Below, piece after piece: positions 5,000-7,860 of a DNA stretch of 7,860 nt (position 1 is the stretch's first letter; each line of letters opens with the position of its first letter). This DNA comes from Clostridiales bacterium (GTDB lineage Bacteria; Bacillota_A; Clostridia; Oscillospirales; Oscillospiraceae). The notes below the pieces were generated by a model that did not search any database, had not been told where the DNA came from, and saw nothing but the letters and a program-made list of their open reading frames with translations. The position numbers were made by a program, and so were the translations under genes. The stretch covers positions 1 through 7,860 of the forward strand of contig JALFGI010000286.1 in NCBI GenBank assembly GCA_022777455.1, in the 5' to 3' direction.

Positions 5000-6102
5000 A
5001 GAAATTAGCGGCTGCGCTGCTGGTCATGTTCCTGTTCGCGGCACCCTCTGCTTCGGCAGAAAAGGCTCTGCCGGGACTGACCTGGGAATCCGGCATGGAG
5101 CTGGAATATGCTACGGAATTTGCCGTTGACTACTACGAAGGCGGCTATGCCCTCATTGAGGTGGTGGACAGCTGCGAGTATCTGGTGGTGCCGGAAGCGA
5201 TGCCGGTACCCGATGGGCTGGATGCAGACATCAAGATCCTGCAGCAGCCCCTGGACACGATCTACCTGCAAGCCACCTCCGCCATGGCATTGATCGATCA
5301 GATCGACGGCCTGGATTCCATCCGGCTGGTGGGAACCCGGCAGGATGGCTGGTATGTGGAGAACGCCGTGAAGGCCATGGAGGAAGGGAAAATCCTCTAT
5401 TCCGGCGGCTATTCTCAGCCGGACTATGAGCTGATGGTGAGCGAGGGCTGCAACCTGGCCATCGAATCCACCATGATTCTCCATGCCCCCAAGGTGCAGG
5501 AGATGATTGAGCTGCTGGGCATCCCGGTGTTCATCGAGCACGCCAGCTACGAAACACACCCCCTGGGCCGCACCGAATGGGTCAAGGTTTACGGTGTGCT
5601 GCTGGATAAAGAGGAGGAAGCCGAGAAATTCTTCTCCGGTCAGCTGGAAATCACCCGGCAGTTTGCCGACATGGAAAACACCGGCAAAACCGTGGCCTTC
5701 TTCTACCTGGCCTCCGACGGCAGCGTCAATGTCCGGGCCACCACGGACTATGTACCCAAAATGATCGAGATTGCCGGGGGAAATTACATCTTCCGGAACA
5801 TCTCCGATCCCGAGAGCAAGCGATCTTCCATCAGTCTGACCATGGAGGAGTTTTACAACACCGCAGCGGATGCGGATTACCTGATCTACAACGCGACCAT
5901 TGACGATCCCATCTATACCATTGACGAGCTGATCGCCAAGGACAGCCTTTTCGCGGATTTCAAAGCGGTGAAAAGCGGGGATGTGTGGTGTACAGGAAAA
6001 TATCTGTTCCAGGCCACGGACATCACCGGTGAGCTCATCGTGGACTTCAACCATATGCTCACCGGACAGGAGGAAATGCGCTTCCTGTACAAGCTGCGTT
6101 AG
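4996..6102 (+). CDS. ABC transporter substrate-binding protein, probable corrinoid binder (BtuF-like)
   Basis: A 368-residue exported binding protein of the helical-backbone metal/cofactor receptor type (PF01497-like fold), the family that feeds BtuC/FecD permeases. The N-terminus MKKLAAALLVMFLFAAPSASA is a signal peptide with an ASA site at residues 19-21, and there is no lipobox cysteine. The mature part shows the N-lobe, then SGGYSQPDYELMVSEGCNLAIEST (about 136-159), the ETHPLGRTEWVKVYGVL segment (186-202) that leads into the connecting helix, and a C-lobe ending in SGDVWCTGKYLFQATDITGEL. The start ATG 4996 has GAGGAGGAAAGC ahead of it and overlaps the upstream stop. The riboswitch points to cobalamin or a precursor as the ligand. 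Sequence alone does not exclude haem or siderophore. Confidence 0.85.
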   Translation: MKKLAAALLVMFLFAAPSASAEKALPGLTWESGMELEYATEFAVDYYEGGYALIEVVDSCEYLVVPEAMPVPDGLDADIKILQQPLDTIYLQATSAMALIDQIDGLDSIRLVGTRQDGWYVENAVKAMEEGKILYSGGYSQPDYELMVSEGCNLAIESTMILHAPKVQEMIELLGIPVFIEHASYETHPLGRTEWVKVYGVLLDKEEEAEKFFSGQLEITRQFADMENTGKTVAFFYLASDGSVNVRATTDYVPKMIEIAGGNYIFRNISDPESKRSSISLTMEEFYNTAADADYLIYNATIDDPIYTIDELIAKDSLFADFKAVKSGDVWCTGKYLFQATDITGELIVDFNHMLTGQEEMRFLYKLR

Positions 6103-6110
6103 GAGACAGT

Positions 6111-7133
6111 ATGGAACATACCAACCTGAGAAGAGCCAAATATACAGCAGTGTTTCTGGCTTTGCTTGGGGCGCTGGCGATCATCACCGTGCTGAACATC
6201 AACATCGGCAGCGTGCCCATTTCCATTGGGGAGATTGCCCGGATTCTGTTTCAGAAAATGGGAAATCACACCCAGGTAAGCATTATCTGGAAGAGTCGTC
6301 TGCCCCGGATTCTGATGGCGGCCCTGCTGGGCGGCGCGCTGAGCCTGTCGGGCTTTCTGCTGCAGACCTTCTTCGCCAATCCCATTGCGGGCCCCTTTGT
6401 GCTGGGCATTTCCTCCGGGGCGAAGATGGTGGTGGCCCTGACCATGATCTATTTTGTCGGTGCCTTCGGCTCGGTTTCCAGCTGGACACTGATTATCGCG
6501 GCCTTTGTGGGTTCCCTGCTGTCGGTGGGCTTCATTCTGATCATATCCCACCGGCTCAAGGGCATGGCAACGCTGCTGGTGGCGGGCATCATGATCGGGT
6601 ATATCTGCTCGGCAATCACGGATTTTGTGGTTACCTTCGCGGATGACAGCGACATCGTGAATCTGCATGGCTGGAGCCTGGGCAGCTTTTCCGGCATGAG
6701 CTGGGATAATGTGCGGATTGCGGCAATCATTGTGGGGATTACTGCCCTGGCGGTGTTTCTGCTGTCCAAGCCCATCGGGGCCTATCAGTTGGGCGAAGCC
6801 TACGCCCAGAGCATGGGCGTGAACATCAGGGTGTTCCGGGTGGCGCTGATTGTGCTGTCCAGCATTCTCTCCGCCTGTGTCACCGCCTTTGCGGGGCCCA
6901 TTTCCTTTGTGGGCATTGCGGTTCCCTTTCTTGTGAAGCGGCTGCTGAATACCTCCAAGCCCATCGTGGTGATTCCCGGGGTGTTCCTGGGCGGTGCGGT
7001 GTTCTGCATGGGCTGCGATCTGATTGCCCGCACCGCTTTCGCACCCACGGAGCTGAACATCTCCACAGTCACCTCCATCTTCGGCGCCCCCGTGGTGATT
7101 TACATGATGCTGCACAGGAACAAGGAGCGGTAA
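6111..7133 (+). CDS. ABC transporter permease, BtuC/FecD type (probable corrinoid uptake)
   Basis: A 340-residue integral membrane protein of the FecCD/BtuC family, which forms the homodimeric translocation pore of importers for vitamin B12, haem and iron chelates. Typical signatures are visible: GALSLSGFLLQTFFANPIAG followed by FVLGISSGAKM (about residues 73-105), a middle segment with HGWSLGSFSGMSWDNV, and the late motif AFAGPISFVGIAVPFLVKRLL (about 258-278) that contacts the ATPase. Multiple hydrophobic segments run from residue 14 to the end, consistent with the family's roughly ten helices. ATG 6111 is preceded by GGAG, which overlaps the TAG stop of the binding-protein gene, so the genes are translationally close. 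The riboswitch upstream makes a corrinoid the likeliest substrate. Confidence 0.92.
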   Translation: MEHTNLRRAKYTAVFLALLGALAIITVLNINIGSVPISIGEIARILFQKMGNHTQVSIIWKSRLPRILMAALLGGALSLSGFLLQTFFANPIAGPFVLGISSGAKMVVALTMIYFVGAFGSVSSWTLIIAAFVGSLLSVGFILIISHRLKGMATLLVAGIMIGYICSAITDFVVTFADDSDIVNLHGWSLGSFSGMSWDNVRIAAIIVGITALAVFLLSKPIGAYQLGEAYAQSMGVNIRVFRVALIVLSSILSACVTAFAGPISFVGIAVPFLVKRLLNTSKPIVVIPGVFLGGAVFCMGCDLIARTAFAPTELNISTVTSIFGAPVVIYMMLHRNKER

Positions 7134-7134
7134 C

Positions 7135-7860
7135 ATGGCAGAGTATTCTTTTCAAACCAGTCAGCTCACCGTCGGCTACGACGGAAAGCCGCTGATCCGG
7201 GATATCACGATCAACATCGCCAAAGGCGAGATCGTGACCCTCATCGGCCCCAACGGCGCAGGCAAAAGCACGATTCTCAAATCCATCACCCGGCAGCTGA
7301 AAGCAATCGCGGGAACGGTGGTGCTTGACGGACGGAACCTTGGCAGCCTTTCCTACAAGGATCTGGCCACTCGGATGGCGGTGGTACTTACCGAACGAAT
7401 GAAGCCGGAGCTGATGACATGCCGGGACATTGTTGCCACCGGGCGTTACCCCTATACGGGTCGTTTGGGCCTGCTGACGAAGCAGGATGAGGAAAAGGTC
7501 AGCGAGGCCATGGAAATCGTCCATGCCCTGGAGCTATCCAACCGGGATTTTAATGCCATCAGCGACGGCCAGCGTCAACGCATCCTGCTGGCCAGAGCCA
7601 TCTGCCAGGAGCCGGAGATCATGATCCTGGATGAACCAACTTCCTACCTGGACATCCGACACAAGCTGGAGCTGCTGTCCATCCTCCGCTCCATGGCGAA
7701 GGAGAAGGGAATCACGGTCATCATGTCCCTCCACGAAATAGACCTTGCCCAGAAAATTTCGGACAAGATCATCTGCGTCAAGGGGGAGACCATCGAGCAT
7801 TACGGCACCCCGGAAGAGGTCTTTGAGGAAGAAAGCATTCGCGCGCTGTACGACATTGCG
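7135..7860 (+). CDS. ABC transporter ATP-binding protein, BtuD/FecE type (3' end beyond window)
   Basis: The first 242 residues of the ATPase that powers the permease; the frame is open at the window edge. Walker A is GPNGAGKST (38-46), Walker B is IMILDEPT (162-169), the D-loop is SYLD, and the switch histidine is His200 in SLHEID. Two positions are non-canonical. The Q-loop glutamine is replaced by Thr86 (MAVVLTER), and the signature reads ISDGQRQR (142-149) instead of LSGGQ. Both variants fit a subfamily of FecE-like ATPases and need not imply loss of activity. The ATG at 7135 is 7 bases after AAGGAG, which lies inside the end of the permease gene. It completes a binding protein, permease, ATPase operon. 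Confidence 0.93.
   Translation, partial: MAEYSFQTSQLTVGYDGKPLIRDITINIAKGEIVTLIGPNGAGKSTILKSITRQLKAIAGTVVLDGRNLGSLSYKDLATRMAVVLTERMKPELMTCRDIVATGRYPYTGRLGLLTKQDEEKVSEAMEIVHALELSNRDFNAISDGQRQRILLARAICQEPEIMILDEPTSYLDIRHKLELLSILRSMAKEKGITVIMSLHEIDLAQKISDKIICVKGETIEHYGTPEEVFEEESIRALYDIA

Noticed and set aside
5005..6054. Minus-strand open frame (349 codons) opposite the binding-protein gene
   Set aside because: The plus frame has a signal peptide, ribosome binding site and family motifs. The antisense frame has none.
6099..7136. Minus-strand open frame (345 codons) opposite the permease gene
   Set aside because: His/Gly/Gln-rich antisense translation of a membrane protein gene, a common artefact.

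Overview
The window looks like a chromosomal segment of an anaerobic Firmicute, probably a clostridium of the Oscillospirales or a relative. This is inferred from strong purine-rich ribosome binding sites, moderately high GC, a DUF3793-type protein, two small FeoA proteins ahead of FeoB, and a short FeoB-associated Cys-rich membrane protein. No gene here fixes the species.

The left half (about 30-4034) is a ferrous-iron uptake block on the minus strand. Read in its own direction it runs: a consensus promoter (TTGACA, 17 bp, TATGAT), two operator-like palindromes, feoA-1, feoA-2, a third palindrome, feoB, a FeoB-associated Cys-rich membrane protein, a pair of hairpins, a fourth palindrome, and a DUF3793-family gene. 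The palindrome is GTTAGC-N4-GCTAAC. It occurs only in front of genes of this block, which suggests one metal-responsive repressor, not encoded in the window, that also controls the DUF3793 gene. Two palindromes contain an in-frame ATG that lengthens the open frames of FeoB and the DUF3793 protein. The Shine-Dalgarno positions put both true starts downstream.

The middle (about 4035-4517) has no intact gene. On the minus strand it carries protein-like stretches spread over three frames, possibly a decayed gene, and one 12-bp inverted repeat.

The right half (4518-7860, plus strand) is a corrinoid uptake operon. A second consensus promoter drives a cobalamin riboswitch with a downstream intrinsic terminator. 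Then come a small one-helix membrane protein frame, a secreted substrate-binding protein, a BtuC/FecD-type permease, and an ABC ATPase that runs off the window's end. The small ORF and the binding protein share an ATGA overlap, and the later genes are tightly packed. The binding protein has a signal-peptidase-I type leader with no lipobox cysteine, which is unusual for a Gram-positive ABC importer.

The two halves are divergently transcribed metal and metal-cofactor uptake systems, one under a protein operator and the other under an RNA switch. I see no CRISPR array, insertion sequence, tRNA or rRNA.
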